NCBI GenBank assembly: GCA_036924085.1
Contig: JAVGWX010000019.1
Coordinates: 20,622,293-20,686,292, forward strand
Source: Ariolimax columbianus
Taxonomy: Eukaryota > Mollusca > Gastropoda > Stylommatophora > Arionidae
Length of the DNA stretch: 64,000 nt
Direction: 5' to 3'
The notes beneath the pieces were generated by a model. The model made no database searches, was not told where the DNA came from, and saw only the letters and a list, made by a program, of their open reading frames with translations. Position numbers and translations under genes: made by a program. Below, piece by piece: positions 42,930-54,465 of the stretch. Position 1 is the stretch's first letter. Every line of letters starts with the position of its first letter.

Positions 42930-43060
42930 TGCTGGGTCTCGGAATTGCATAAGTTAAGTACCCATTTAGTACTGGGTAGACTGGAACTTTACCTATGTGG
43001 TATTCTGGTTGAAAATGATAAAATAGTTGAAACGACTTAAAAAAGGTTGTGTAGTGGCCT
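42930..43060 (-). mobile_element. SINE family E tail fragment
   Basis: Carries aagttaagtacccatttagt and actgggtagactgga, the reverse complement of the shared tail motif. The head is not identifiable. Confidence 0.45.
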
Positions 43061-43490
43061 AACAATCTCTTTATCTCAGACCATTGCTATCCAACCATCG
43101 ATGCAAATACTTGTAAACATGCTTTCTATAAGCTTTTAATTGTAGTCATATCCTTCACTTGGAGTGATTCACAATCAATCATCAATCAATCAGACTGATC
43201 ATATCGATACTGCGGAGCAAACGCGGTGTTTCTACCATTAGAAGTGAGTGATTCGACTTTTCGCGCTGCACTAAAACATTTACAATTTCGATGCAAGCAT
43301 TGAAGAGACTTTATACCCTTGTTTATTTTGTCACTAGAAATCAGAGTTTAAAAGACGCCCGTCTAGATTTGTGGATATTATCCACGATAGGTCCACATAT
43401 TTTCTAATCTTCTGTTTTCTATTTAGTCCGGAATAAACAGATGAATCCCTTCCTGGAAATATATATCAACGTGCTGTGGAGTTACGTGTA
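43061..43490. other. Unannotated spacer
   Basis: No gene recognised. Confidence 0.4.
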
Positions 43491-43554
43491 GAAATTAAGT
43501 TTGCTCGATAACGTTGCTAGTCTTATGCACAACCCTCTAATCCACTTTTTTAGC

Positions 43555-43865
43555 GATCGAATAGTAATCAGGGTCATGTGAACATTACTGATCAAGATCC
43601 CACTTAGCGTCTTCGTTTATGCTCCTGGAAACATGTCGTGTTACAGTTGTCTGGCAACGAGGTTGGATCGAATTTAGTCCCCGTAGTAGTCAGCGTACTG
43701 AAGCGTCTCGCATTGCACTTCAGCCAGGAGAACCCCGGATGACCTTCTCAATCACACCTTGAGATGTAAGAAGAGCCACTGTAACCTGATACTGAAGAAA
43801 CGTCAAAAGTGAACTCAGTACGAGTAGCTTCGAACAGCACAACGTCACCTTTGCCACAAATTGGG
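43555..43865 (+). mobile_element. Family A variant (A2)
   Basis: Head gtcatgtgaacattactgat and caagatccc, then ccccgtagtagtcagcgtac and cgagtagcttcgaacagc, matching 14575-14885 rather than standard family A. Confidence 0.7.
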
Positions 43866-43869
43866 AGTT

Positions 43870-45880
43870 TCATCATCAGGTGCCATGCCGGTTCGCTCTG
43901 ACAATCATTGCCCTTTAACACGCTTCTATCGCATGTGTCGTTTACCAACTCTATTGTTGATTGTTGCCCGTGCCATTCTCACAGGCTATCAAACATCTGT
44001 TCTGACTCCCTTCTTTTGTCTCTCTTTCCTGCAATTTTGCCTGTTGTCACAACGTGCCCCAAGCCCCCCTCATCCGAAAACGATCACTATCTTGTTCTGA
44101 TCCTTGCAATGAGTTGCCTTTGTGCCTCTTCGAGTACTGAATCGTTAGTCTTCCTTGCAGTTCATGAGATCTGCCCCATTCTTATATAAAACCAGATACC
44201 TGTTGCTTTCAAAGATCGCTGCGCTTACTTGCTGATTATCCATCATCTACTACCATATGTGATGAACACCCAATGACTCTCTTTCTTCTAAGTTCCGATC
44301 GGGAGGTTACCGTTGTCATTTTAATTTTTCCTTGACTACCACTCGATCGATTTTCGAACTTACTAGAAATAATCGCCAGCGTGTTGTCCTAGGAGCGCCT
44401 CTTGCTTTACGGCACGGCTACTTTATAAAATATTAATGAGCGATCACAACATTCCAGAGCCAACTTCCAGGAGTGTCCAGATCCATCGGGGGATTCAGAG
44501 ACGCACGAGAACACACCAAAACAATAACAACAGTGTTCTATTCTGAATTGTGTTTTCTTTGTTCACAATTGTAAACGATGATGACGTGTTAATTGATAAC
44601 TTCGTTACGGTATATTATGACCATACGAGGCTCAGTCAGTAAGTAGGTCACAACTGATAGGGGATAGCTAACACATGTAGTTGGTAATTTCTAAAGGTGT
44701 CATTAGATGGGAGAAAAATTCAACTTTGGGAATACTGTATGTAGCAGACGCAAGGTGTCGCATGCACATGCGCAGCTCAATAGAAAATGGAGTTCGTATT
44801 CACAAAGTCTACAATCAAACAACACCCCACCCTGTTGTGGTTTTTTCTTGGAAGCAGAAGAACTTTCCGCAAAGGCTATTCATATGGAAATAGTTTCTGC
44901 TTACGATGAGAATTGTTTTTCACCCACATGAGTTGAATGACTGGTTCGATACATTGTCTCTGTTGAAGCACCGGTCGCACACACACACACATTAGATAAG
45001 CAGATGGTTGGTCTGCTGTGTCTTTGAATGATGGAAAGACGATCCTCTTCACCTGCATGTACCAACCATTGGGTAGGAATTTAGTTACCATTAGAATGCG
45101 TGCCTGTACATCGGCTAATAGTTTAGTCTTCTCGGTTTGCAACTACCAAGGGATCTATTACGTGCGCAGCTTGTACACGGGACTTCTGAATTTATCATCT
45201 CTCTCTGATAGGACTAGGCGCAGATCTCACCTTCCTTTGAGACCTGGGAATCGAACACACACCATTTTACACTTTCGTTCGTTCGTTTCTTTGTGGCGAG
45301 CGACTTTCCTCTCACACATATCTACCCTCACCCCAACATAATGCTCTTTACACACTATAAAAAAGCAGACACGAAAAAGAAAACAGATGTATAGATTATT
45401 TTCACTGAGATCAGACGACGAAGAAGAAGAAGCCAAAGCGAATTTGAGTAGTTTTGGAGAAGATTAAGGCGACAAAAAAGGATTGACGAAACGTTACGAT
45501 TGCAACACACAATCTCCGTGACTCATGAAGCAGACAAAGAACAATAGGGGTTTGACTCTCGCAGAAATGGCTCCCTTGAAGCTGAGTAGGCACGAGACGG
45601 GCTCTACCGAACTTAAATAGGTTTCGGAAATTGCCTTCAGTTTTGTGAGAGCAGTCTGGTATTCATGAACCAGCAGGGTGTTTGAAGTATACGTTTGGTT
45701 GATAGGCTGTCAATATTTTGTTTTGAGGCGTCGGTTGATGCATGATTTGTGGCGGTCGATTGAGATATTAATGTGCCCAATTAACTGTGGTTGATGCCGC
45801 AGTGCGAGAGTTGTTGTCGTTATGGTGATGGTGTCAGAGCTGTTGATAAAGAGAACGTGCGTGGGAGATCGAGGAAACAG
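43870..45880. other. Unannotated 2-kb segment
   Basis: No supported gene. Noted inside: gtcagtaagtaggtcac at 44633 (also at 36427); a cctgggaatcgaacac B-box-like antisense motif near 45246; and gacgacgaagaagaagaagc at about 45414-45433, which looks like a retroelement GAA tail whose body I could not identify. Confidence 0.4.
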
Positions 45881-45886
45881 ACACTA

Positions 45887-46390
45887 CGAGGTGTGTTCAA
45901 ATGAAACCGGACCTAATTGCAACAAGTGAACATACGCACGATGCGCATGATGACGTCACTTCCGGTGTAAACAGCACATACCAAACGTTAAGTTTGAAAA
46001 AGTTTATTATCCTCCGATTCATAGTTTCCCCAGCAGACCGTTGAAAACATGGCGGGTATGAAATGGAATCCGTCCAGATTTGATCACCAAGCGGTGATTC
46101 GGTTTCTAACAGCTGAAGGATGCCGACCAGTTGACATTCATCGCAGAATTGAAGCAGAATATGTGACAAAAGTGTGTCGAAGACAACAGTGAAGAACTGG
46201 ACACAAAAGGACGCCAGTTAACGAAAGATCTTCCGAGACCAAGACAGGCGCAAATTGTTCCGTCAGAATATGTCATCACCAAAATTGATGCAGCAATTCG
46301 GGTGGACCGTCACCGGAGCTTACGTTCGCCACACTTTTTTCACCATACACTGCTTGCATTCTGCGATGAATGTCAACTGGTCGGTCGATA
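45887..46390 (+). mobile_element. Mariner remnant with inverted segment
   Basis: TA then cgaggtgtgttcaaatgaaa at 45885, a mariner terminal repeat. Then MAGMKWNPSRFDHQAVIRFL and TAEGCRPVDIHRRIEAEY, the N-terminal HTH of a mariner transposase. A small deletion breaks the frame; YGDKSVSKTTVKNW is readable only in pieces. It continues DLPRPRQAQIV and KIDAAIRVDRH (linker). At about 46310 it switches to an inverted copy of the HTH segment that ends near 46390 (attctgcgatgaatgtcaac). The same sense-to-inverted switch occurs in the 32.8-kb element. The right terminal repeat is absent. Confidence 0.82.
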
Positions 46391-46429
46391 TTCTTCAGTT
46401 TTCTCTTTTGCATGCATGTATGTATGTAT

Positions 46430-46625
46430 GCGGTTTGTTATCGAATGCTCACAGTGAGTAGATTTACTATTTTTGTGCGCACTCAAAAAGACGTTTAGTC
46501 CCGGCTTGCGGTAGTTTTCCTCACATCCACACCTGCTGATGAAAGTGGGCCTAGGTCCTCCAGGCCCACCTGCGTGTCGCCCACTACTACCAACTTACTT
46601 AGTGTTTCTGCTTTTGTGTATGCTC
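46430..46625 (-). mobile_element. Family A fragment
   Basis: Reverse copy: atcgaatgctcacagtgagt, tgtgcgcactcaaaaagacg, cctgctgatgaaagtgggcc, cctgcgtgtcgcccactact. Head missing. Confidence 0.75.
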
Positions 46626-46689
46626 CAGAAGCGTCTTCTGTTTCTCTAGTGTTGACCTTATGTGTCTGATGAAGTTTAAAGAGAGACGA

Positions 46690-47260
46690 GAAGGAGAGAT
46701 ATGAACATTGTGTTTTTAGAGATTGGAGTAAGGAAGGATTATCATATAGAGGGGTAGAGAGATGTGAAGAGAAGCGAGAGGTATGGATAGAAAGAGATGG
46801 AGATAGAGATGGGGTAAAAGGAGGAGAAATATGAACATTCTGTTTTTATAAATGGGGGTAGGGAAGGATTATCATAGAGATGGGGAGAGCAAGGTGGAGA
46901 GAGGCGAGAGGTAGGGATAGAAAGAGATGGAGAGAGGGGGTAAGACAAGGTGAAATAGAGGTGACGGGGAATTGACGCGAAAAGAGGGAGGGAAATAAAA
47001 AAAAACGGGGGGGGGGTGGGGGTTGAGAGATGTGGTGAGAGAGGGAGGTTGGAATGAGCACAAAAAAGAGTGAGAGAGGGGGAGAGAGTGAGAAAGAAGC
47101 GAGATAGACCGAGATAGAAGGATGAACATACAGAGAAATGGAGGGTGAGTGGAAAGAGCGAGGAGAGAGAGGGAATGATAAAGGAAGAGAGAGCGGAGTC
47201 CAAAGATGGTCGTAACGATAAGAGAAAAACGAGGAAGGTCATGAGAGTAGGAGAGATTAA
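46690..47260. repeat. GA-rich low complexity with ~128-bp duplication
   Basis: Purine-rich throughout. gaaggattatcatatagag and gaggtatggatagaaagaga (46732-46800) recur 120-130 bp later as gaaggattatcatagagatg and gaggtagggatagaaagaga. Open minus-strand frames are compositional. Confidence 0.8.
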
Positions 47261-47465
47261 GACAGAAGTAACACGCTGAGCATGTTGTAACTATCAATGT
47301 CAACTAAAGAGGATTGTGAATGGGGCTGGCATGCTCATCCTGTAAAGTAAATTGGTATAGAAGATATCACTACAGGATTACAAAATGTGCTTTGGTTCAG
47401 GGTTTCTATCACCGAGCATAGTGCAGCCGTGTTGTGTGTTATTACTATGTGTTTACGTAGTGTCG

Positions 47466-47720
47466 GTATAGTGATGATGGTGATGGTGTTGATGATGGTT
47501 TTGGTGAAACTGACAATGATGATGGTGTGAAAGATGTGGTGATTGTGGTGAAGGTGTTGACGATGAGGTAGTCGTGTTCATATTAGCGATAATGGTGATG
47601 GTGCATTGGTAATGATGATGGTTTTAGTGAAACTAACGATGATGATGGTGATAAAGATGTGGTGAAGGTGTTGACGATGATGTAGTGGTGTTGAAAATAG
47701 CGATACTGGTGATGAAAGTT
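47466..47720. repeat. TGATGG-rich repeat with ~120-bp duplication
   Basis: gatgatggttttggtgaaac (about 47491) recurs at about 47612 as gatgatggttttagtgaaac, with the following gatgtggtgaaggtgttgac also repeated. Confidence 0.8.
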
Positions 47721-48325
47721 GTTGTGGTGGGCAATCGTTAAATGAGTTAACAGTACTCCTTACGTTCGTGCAGTTGACAATGATCGTTAGATAATGATGA
47801 AGCTGAGATGACGATAACGCCGAAGAAGACTGACCTCACTGACATCAACATCCGGGCGAACAACGAGGGAGATAAGTCACGTTGCCGAACTCCACAATCC
47901 GCACGTGCCTGTCTGGGCCAGTTCGCGTGACTGCATACACATGACCTGCATCTTAAATGTTAAATTAATCCGGCTTGGACCTGCTTCATGTCCTAGACGC
48001 ATCCTCCATTGGGCCTGATGACCCTCAGTCGGCATTGATTGACAGGTGACAGTGAGAGTGTTGCCTTCACACAGGTTCCACCCGCTTAGAAGTTGAAGGA
48101 TTTTCTTGCTATTCTGTCATGGGATGCGAAGGTCATCAAGTATTGCATGCAGACACACGTACACTTTATCCGTGGTTTATTGGATTGCGGAAGAGGTGCA
48201 GAGAATAATAAACTATAACCTGTCAGGCATTTTGTAAAATGAGACTAAGGACGGTTGGGCATTGGGCTGGCTGTACTTTCCGGTAGAAATACGGACAGGT
48301 CAACATTTGAATACCAGAAATACAT
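47721..48325. other. Unannotated spacer
   Basis: No gene recognised. A short dispersed motif, gactaaggacggttgggcat with tgggctggct, lies near 48243 and is related to copies near 33410 and 47305. Confidence 0.4.
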
Positions 48326-48329
48326 GTTG

Positions 48330-49275
48330 CTCCAATGATAGAATACACAAATACACAGTACACCACTAATTGAATAACAGAATGACATAATACAACATTA
48401 CTGAATATCAGAAAAACATATTACACCAATTACTGAGTACGAGAATGACACATTACGCCCATTACTGAGTACGAGAATGACACATTACACCAATTGCTGA
48501 GTACGAGAATGACACATTACACCAATTACTGAGTACGAGAATGACACATTGCACCAATTACTGAGTACGAGAATGACATCGCACCCATTACTGAGTACGT
48601 GAATGACACATCACACCCATTACTGAGTACGTGAATGACACATCACACCCATTACTGAGTACGTGAATGACACATCACACCCATTACTGAGTACGAGAAT
48701 GACACATCACACCCATTACTGAGTACGAGAATGACACATCACACCGATTACTGAGTACGAGAATGACACATTGCAGCCATTACTGAGTACGAGAATGACA
48801 CATTGCACCCATTACTGAGTACGAGAATGACACATCACACCGATTACTTAGTACGAGAATGACACATTACAGTCATTACTGAATACTAAAAAGGACGGTG
48901 TGGGCTAGTGGTAAAGTGGCACGGCTCACACACCGAAGGTGCTGGGTTCAATCCCCATCACAGCACCGGCGGTTACCCAGGGGAAGGAAACCCTTAGAAA
49001 ATGCAGGAGGAAGCAGACTCTTACATAAAAATGCGTGACGAAGTCGTATGCACTGGGCCGACATGCGCACAATAAAAACAGTATTGCAACACACACCGCC
49101 TTGGGAAATAGAGAAATAAGGCGAACGCAAAAACAAATTTAAAAAAAAATTAAATAAATACCAGAATGGCAAATTACACCCATTACTGAGTACCAGAATG
49201 ACATATTACACCTATTATTGAATCCCAGAATGACATATTACACCTATTATTGAATCCTAAAATGACATATTACAC
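48330..49275. repeat. 31-bp minisatellite split by a SINE
   Basis: About eighteen units of cattactgagtacgagaatg plus acacattacac from 48330 to 48890, resuming at about 49159-49275 with diverged units (attattgaatcccagaatga). The SINE at 48893-49158 lies within it. From 49276 to 50060 nothing is recognised. Confidence 0.93.
48893..49158 (+). mobile_element. tRNA-derived SINE (family C), full length
   Basis: Head ggacggtgtgggctagtgg (A-box region) and gggttcaatcccc (B box, about 48946-48958), spaced as in a tRNA. Then a body with cccttagaaaatgcagga, cactgggccgacatgc, gagaaataaggcgaacg and an A-rich tail. A possible short imperfect target duplication is aatacta (48882) / aatacca (49157). Other copies: 50065 and 56005. 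Confidence 0.88.
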
Positions 49276-50064
49276 ACACCTGTAGATGCAGGTACCCAAC
49301 GCTCAGTTATGGGCAATACAGTATATAACCCAGCGGTGCTCAGCTTATTAGATCTCGAGTGTTAACTGGAGAGTATTGGTATACGTCTCTGGCCGTACAG
49401 TAGACACGCCTTGAGGCTATAATTCAGACGCAGCATCTAAGGGGATATTGTAGTTAATTAAAAACACATGAAAACAATGGTCCATGCACTTTACTATAAT
49501 CTATTCCTTTGACATTTATTTAATTGACAATATTTTCCAGGAGATGTGTTGGCGAGTTTGACATTCTTAGTGAATAGTGAATTTGTAGGTAGTAAATCTG
49601 CTCGTATTTATTTCTTGTTCGTAGTGACTTTTATTTAAAGGTGTTACCATTCCCTATTTTGTTCCAATTATTAATGGCGGGATTTCGTCGTCGTCAATCC
49701 TCGTGTTTCGAGCTTCCACAATACCCATTTCTTTCGAGGCACCTCAAACCGGTAGGTCTTCAAAGAGTTTAAATGCATCGTTGATCCCCGCATTCAATAT
49801 AGACAACTAAGCTGTAATGGTTAAATCCGTGTTTTCATCTGCAGCCGTTGAGTAGAATGTCCAGGCTAGTAATTTTCTTTTCTCAACGTTCAGTGCCAGA
49901 TTTTATACTCTTCTAGAAACAGTCATTGCAAACAAGTTCACATTTGTGACGGCATCGGGTGTTTTTGGACACATCTTCAACTGCTGCTACAAGCCACCTT
50001 CATAAACTTTCCATCACAAAATAGTTTATAGTTGTATTTAGTCTCTTTATATATGATATATTGT

Positions 50065-50190
50065 GGACGGTGTGGGCTAGTGGTTGCGTGACACGGCGCA
50101 CAACCAGAAGGTGCTGGGTTCACTCCCCAATCACAGCACCGGGGAAGCAAACCGTTAGAAAATGCTAAAGAAAGCAGACCCTTCCATAAA
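50065..50190 (+). mobile_element. SINE family C, 3'-truncated
   Basis: Head and B box (tgctgggttcactcccc) and aaaccgttagaaaatgct are retained. It is cut at ccataaaagaag and replaced by family B sequence. Confidence 0.82.
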
Positions 50191-50214
50191 AGAAGAGATG
50201 ATGAGCAGCGCATG

Positions 50215-50505
50215 AGCTACACCGGTTAGCGTCTGGCCAGCGAACCAGCTCTGCCAAGAATATTCTACACCTCCACACGGTGATCCTAGATAATATGCTG
50301 CAACAGAACAGACTGGCTAATGAGAAGGGATCGAAGAGAAAAGGCTAACCCGGTACTCAAAAATGCCTGCTCAAGTCGGATGTGTCGGACCGAAAGGTGC
50401 AAATACAACAGTCAAGCTGTAAACTACAATACAACTCATTCCGTTCTAGCAGACTACATTCTGCTACTTGCAAAGCCCTTTTCAGGGCTTGGTAGCGAGA
50501 GATTG
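50215..50505 (+). mobile_element. Family B copy, forward
   Basis: gcgtctggccagcgaaccag, cctccacacggtgatcctag, gactggctaatgagaaggga, gtcggatgtgtcggaccgaa, ttttcagggcttggtagcga. It meets an inverted copy tail to tail at about 50505. Confidence 0.82.
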
Positions 50506-50900
50506 GCTTGGCTTGGCTTCGTTCGTTCTCAATCTCCCGCTACCAAACCCTGAAAGGGCTTAAGTAGCAGCATTTAGTCCAGAGAACGGAATGCGTTGTG
50601 TCGTAGTTTACAGCTTGACTGCGATATTTGCACTTTCGGTCCAACACATCCGACTTCAACAAGCATTTTGTGAGTACTGGGTTAGCATTCCCTCTTCGAT
50701 CTCTTCTCCTTAGTTAGTCTGCCCTGCTGCAGCCTGTTATCCAGGATCACCGCATGGAGGTGTAGAAGGGTCTTGGCAGCTCTGGTTCGCTGGTCCATGA
50801 CGCTAGCAGTCAGCTATGCGTCGCTGACCGCTGCAGCTCATGCGCTGCTCATCATATTGATCCCGGTAGCGGGAGATTGAGAACGAACGGAGAAGAAAAA
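50505..50900 (-). mobile_element. Family B copy, reverse
   Basis: ttcgttctcaatctcccgct, gcgttgtgtcgtagtttaca, cctgttatccaggatcaccg, gctagcagtcagctatgcgt, gctgcagctcatgcgctgct. The right edge has an extra gcgggagattgagaacgaac fragment with (GAA), a third partial copy in forward orientation. Confidence 0.82.
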
Positions 50901-50949
50901 TAATTTATTCTAGAAGGTTCAGTTTGCGTGTCCGTAGCTGACCCGGTAG

Positions 50950-51470
50950 ACTTGGTATGTTTTGTGTCATGATCTGTGTTCAAATATATAATCTTGATCT
51001 TGATGACTCGTTCCTCATCGTAGCTGCGGGTTCTAACTTCGTCTCCAGCGAATGCGGTTTAGGGTCACGTGTCCAGTGCCTAGCATGTCCTCCTTTAGAT
51101 GCGTTTAGGATGTTGTTATGTGCAGCATTGGAGGTCTTCCCTGCGGTCTCTTCTTCCCTCTGGGATACCAAATTGTTGTCACCCTGCTCCATCGACCATT
51201 GTTTCGTCGGCAACATGTTACCTGCCCATCTATGTTTTTCCTTGTCTGCATCGATTACCGTATCATTCACCAAGGACAATCGTCGTATGTCGGAATTTTG
51301 TATATGTTGGTTCCGGAGACTCATTCCGACCAAGCGTCTCTCAAGAGAGGCCTGGGTCCCTCTCAATTTGTTTTCCATTGATTGTGTTAGTGTCCATGTC
51401 TTAGCACCGTATCACATAGCAAGGGGGAGGGGGAGCACAGGGGAATTGAAGAGAGAGCTTCGTAGGTTCT
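50950..51470 (-). mobile_element. RTE-type LINE C-terminus (broken)
   Basis: Minus strand: YGAKTWTLTQSMENKLRGTQ, ASLERRLVGMSLRNQHIQNS, DIRRLSLVNDTVIDADKEKH, RWAGNM, then shifted frames including NNILNASKGGHARHWTRDPK. This is the same lineage as the 4.9-6.4 kb copy (shared ASLERRL-GLSLR and RWAG blocks). Confidence 0.83.
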
Positions 51471-51639
51471 GGCTATAGCAAGCCTTCTCGTTCATTTCTT
51501 TGATAGCAGAAATGAATTCCTAACATTCTAACGGAATATAATTTCTATCAGTTTCCACAACGAAGTGTAAATCAGTCCCAATAATTGTCGAAGCTGCTAA
51601 CAAACTTACCGTAAACACAATTGTTACTATTACTCGCCA

Positions 51640-53250
51640 TTTTGAATTTAGATTTGATGCAGTATTACTGGCAGAATCCATACATCTGCAGAAATTAATT
51701 GAAAAGATAAACAGCGAGAACAAACAATGGTGGCCCGATATCAACATCAACAAGAATACATTTCTGGTGTTCACCAAAAGGAAAGAAAGGGCACAAGTTG
51801 ACGTCCACATACATGGAGGAAGCCTGGAACAAGTGTCAAGCTATTTTTACATTAACCTAATAGCGGAGGATGGCACATGCGAAAGGGATATCATTAACAG
51901 AATTACAATGGCGAAGAATGCATTTAACGGCATGCGACATACACCTGTCTCCGAGCAGATATCTCAGAAACCTAAAAGAAAAAACGAGTCATTAAATGCT
52001 ATGTGCATTGCGTTTTATTGTATGGAGTAGAAACCTTGACATAGAAATTTGAGAAGAGTATTGGAGCCTTTCAAATGCGGGTATTCAGAATACGTGGACG
52101 AGTTTCTTGGAAATATAAGAAAACAAATAGTGAGGTTCTCAAACAACTCCAGGTGGAGAAGACGTTTTTGAAGGAAATAAAAAGCAGATAAACTTCTTCT
52201 GTCTTCTTCTTCGTACGCTGTCAGACGTCAACCTTTATTTGAGGCTGTCGACACTGCCATAGAGCTTGTCTAGTGTTGCCACTGGTGATGGCCACATCTG
52301 CTTTCTCTGTTCCTCGTATGTCGGGCAGTTTTGCAGCAAATGTTCAGCAGTCATTTTCCCGGTACCGCACGTGCATTCGTCAGTGCCACCTATCTTCAGT
52401 TTATTGAATAGGCCTGTGCGAAGTCTGAAGACCACGATCTGCTCTCTTCTGTTCAACTGGTAATAGGCATCGTTTTTTGTGTAGCCGGTATGTTCTGTTT
52501 CCCATTTGGTCATGTATCTAGTTCTAATAAGCCTTTTTGACTCTTCGTATGTCACACTAGTATCTGGTTGTGGTAGTTTTGCACCTTCTTTTGCCAGTCT
52601 GTCTGCCTCCTCGTTACCTTGGATGTTACAGTGGGATGGAACCCACTGTACCACTACTCTTTTTGGTGCGGACTGCTGGCATAGTTGACAGAGTACTGCT
52701 CTTAGGTCATTGAGTTCAGTATTTTTCTGGCTTTTTAGTGCTGTGACTACGGCCAGGGGCATCTGTAAACAGGGCTATATGGCTTTCATTTATTTTTCAT
52801 GTCACCATTTCTTCTGCTGCAGCCCTCAGTGCCTCTGCCCTCCGCTCTGAAATTGCTTGAGTATTTTCCAGTTGCCACTGACAGTGTTCATTTTCTACCA
52901 TTTGGTAGGCTCAGAAATACCTCTGCCCCTCCGTTCTGTGTTGTGTTTGTTACAGAACCGTCGGTGTATGCATGGGTCCAGTCCATGCTTGAGCAGATAA
53001 ACAAAATATGTTGCTCATGTCAAGAGGCATGAAAGTCGGCTGAAGGTTATATTATAGGGAAGAGTAGAGGGCAAGACGGCGGCAGATGTACAGATGAACA
53101 GACAACATCAGAATGTGGTCGGCACGTAGTCTGAATGAGTGTACGAACTTGGCACGGCGCAGAGACAGCTGAAAATCCATTTACGTTAACATCAGATGCA
53201 GACGGCACTTGATGATGATGATTATACGTTGTTCTAACAAAGTTCGCGTT
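51640..53250 (+). mobile_element. RTE-type LINE interrupted by another LINE
   Basis: Plus strand left part: RFDAVLLAESIHLQKLIEKI, NINKNTFLVFTKRKERAQVD, GGSLEQVSSYFYINLIAEDG, INRITMAKNAFNGMRH, then a stop after AFYCME. A shifted frame follows, reading to KEIKSR at 52174-52189. The sequence is broken by the antisense LINE 52194-52991 and resumes at 53003 with TKYVAHVKRHESRLK. Then IRMWSARSLNECTNLARRRD before the stop at about 53172. The RT catalytic box lies upstream of the retained part. Joining across the 11-bp duplication agcagataaac gives uninterrupted coding register apart from one stop. Confidence 0.9.
52194..52991 (-). mobile_element. RNase H-type LINE insertion, 11-bp TSD
   Basis: Longest copy of this family here. 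Flanked by agcagataaac at 52183-52193 and 52992-53002. Minus strand: DWTHAYTDGSVTNTTQNGGA (first catalytic Asp in TDGS), a stop and frameshift, FRAE (Glu), LFTDAPG with AVVTALKSQKNTELNDL, VVVQWVPSHCNIQGNEEAD (last Asp), RYMTKWETEHTGYTKNDAYY, GGTDECTCGTGKMTAEHLLQ (knuckle), LYGSVDS. The 3' end is gacgtctgacagcgtacg plus a GAA tail (52194-52213). 5' truncated at the start of RNase H. Confidence 0.93.
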
Positions 53251-53689
53251 GTTATATTGAGACATCACTAGACCAATACTTTCAAAACTAAATTTTTAAA
53301 AATGAAAAAAATTACACGTTAAAAATAGAGATCGATTAATCGATTATCGCTAATAATCGAGGTCGAACTGACAACCTTGCTCTTTACAGTTAATATAGAA
53401 AGGACCAGAGACCCAAGAATACTTTTCTGGTAAACAATAAAATTAGACAGTAAACTGCAACGCAGTTTGCCAACTGTTCGCGCTTGTCATGACGCTGGGA
53501 TTACCTGATTAAATGACACGTGATTGGGAAGTTTCAAAGCTCTATTTTGCGCGATTATCTTAATTCATAAAAATTACTTGCTTGAATCTATGCGGTCCCG
53601 GGCTGCTATTAAGAGTCCGACGATTACAAGTGTCCGGTGGAAACTGATTTTCAAACCCTTGATGTGAATCTTTTTGGAGTTTTTATGTT
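53251..53689. other. Unannotated spacer
   Basis: AT-rich; no gene recognised. Confidence 0.4.
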
Positions 53690-54465
53690 GTCCAATCTCC
53701 ATCTTCTGACATTGCCCAATCTCCACCTTCTGACATTGCCTAATCTCCACCTTCTGACATTGCCCAATCTCCACCTTCTGACATTGTCCAATCTCCACCT
53801 TCTAGCATTGTCCAATCTCAGCCTTCTAACATTGTCCAATCTCCACCTTCTGACATTGCCTAATCTCCACCTTCTTACATTGCCTAATGTCCACCTTCGG
53901 ACATTGCCCAATCTTCACCTTCTGACATTGCCTAATCTCCACCTTCTGACATTGCCTAATCTCCACCTTCTGACATTGCCTAATCTCCACCTTCTGACAT
54001 TGCCTAATGTCCACCTTCTGACATTGCCTAATCTTCATCTTCTGACATTGCCTAATCTCCACCTTCTGACATTGCCTAATCTCCACCTTCTGACATTGCC
54101 TAATGTCCACCTTCTGACATTGCCTAATGTCCACCTTCTGACATTGCCTAATCTCCACATTCTGACATTGCCTAATCTTCACCTTCTGACATTGCCTAAT
54201 CTTCACCTTCTGACATTGTCTAATCTCCACTATCTGACATTTGCCTAATCTCCACCTTCTGACATTGCCTAATGTCCACCTTCTGACATTGCCTAATCTC
54301 CACCTTCTGATATTGCCCAATCTCCACCTCTGACATTTCCCAATCTACACCGTCTGACATTGCCCAATCTCCACCGTCTGATATTGCCCAATTTCCACCG
54401 TCTGACATTGCCCAATCTCCACTTTCTGACATTGCCCACTCTCCACCTTCTGACATGGCCCACTT
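53690..54465. repeat. Minisatellite, 24-bp unit x ~32
   Basis: cattgcctaatctccacctt plus ctga. Left units carry cccaat, central ones ctaat, right ones an accgtctga variant. 24 is divisible by 3, so all frames run open on both strands; not a gene. Confidence 0.96.

Noticed and set aside
46742..47303. Minus-strand frames of up to 166 codons rich in Ser/Leu/Pro
   Set aside because: Purine-rich low-complexity DNA with an internal duplication; no domain or composition typical of a protein.
48330..48890. CRISPR-like 31-bp repeats
   Set aside because: Head-to-tail minisatellite without spacers and without cas genes.
53637..54248. Leucine-rich-repeat-like frame (NLHLLTLP units)
   Set aside because: A 24-bp minisatellite. 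The LRR resemblance is fortuitous: the unit is 8 residues, not 20-29, and the opposite strand is open as well.
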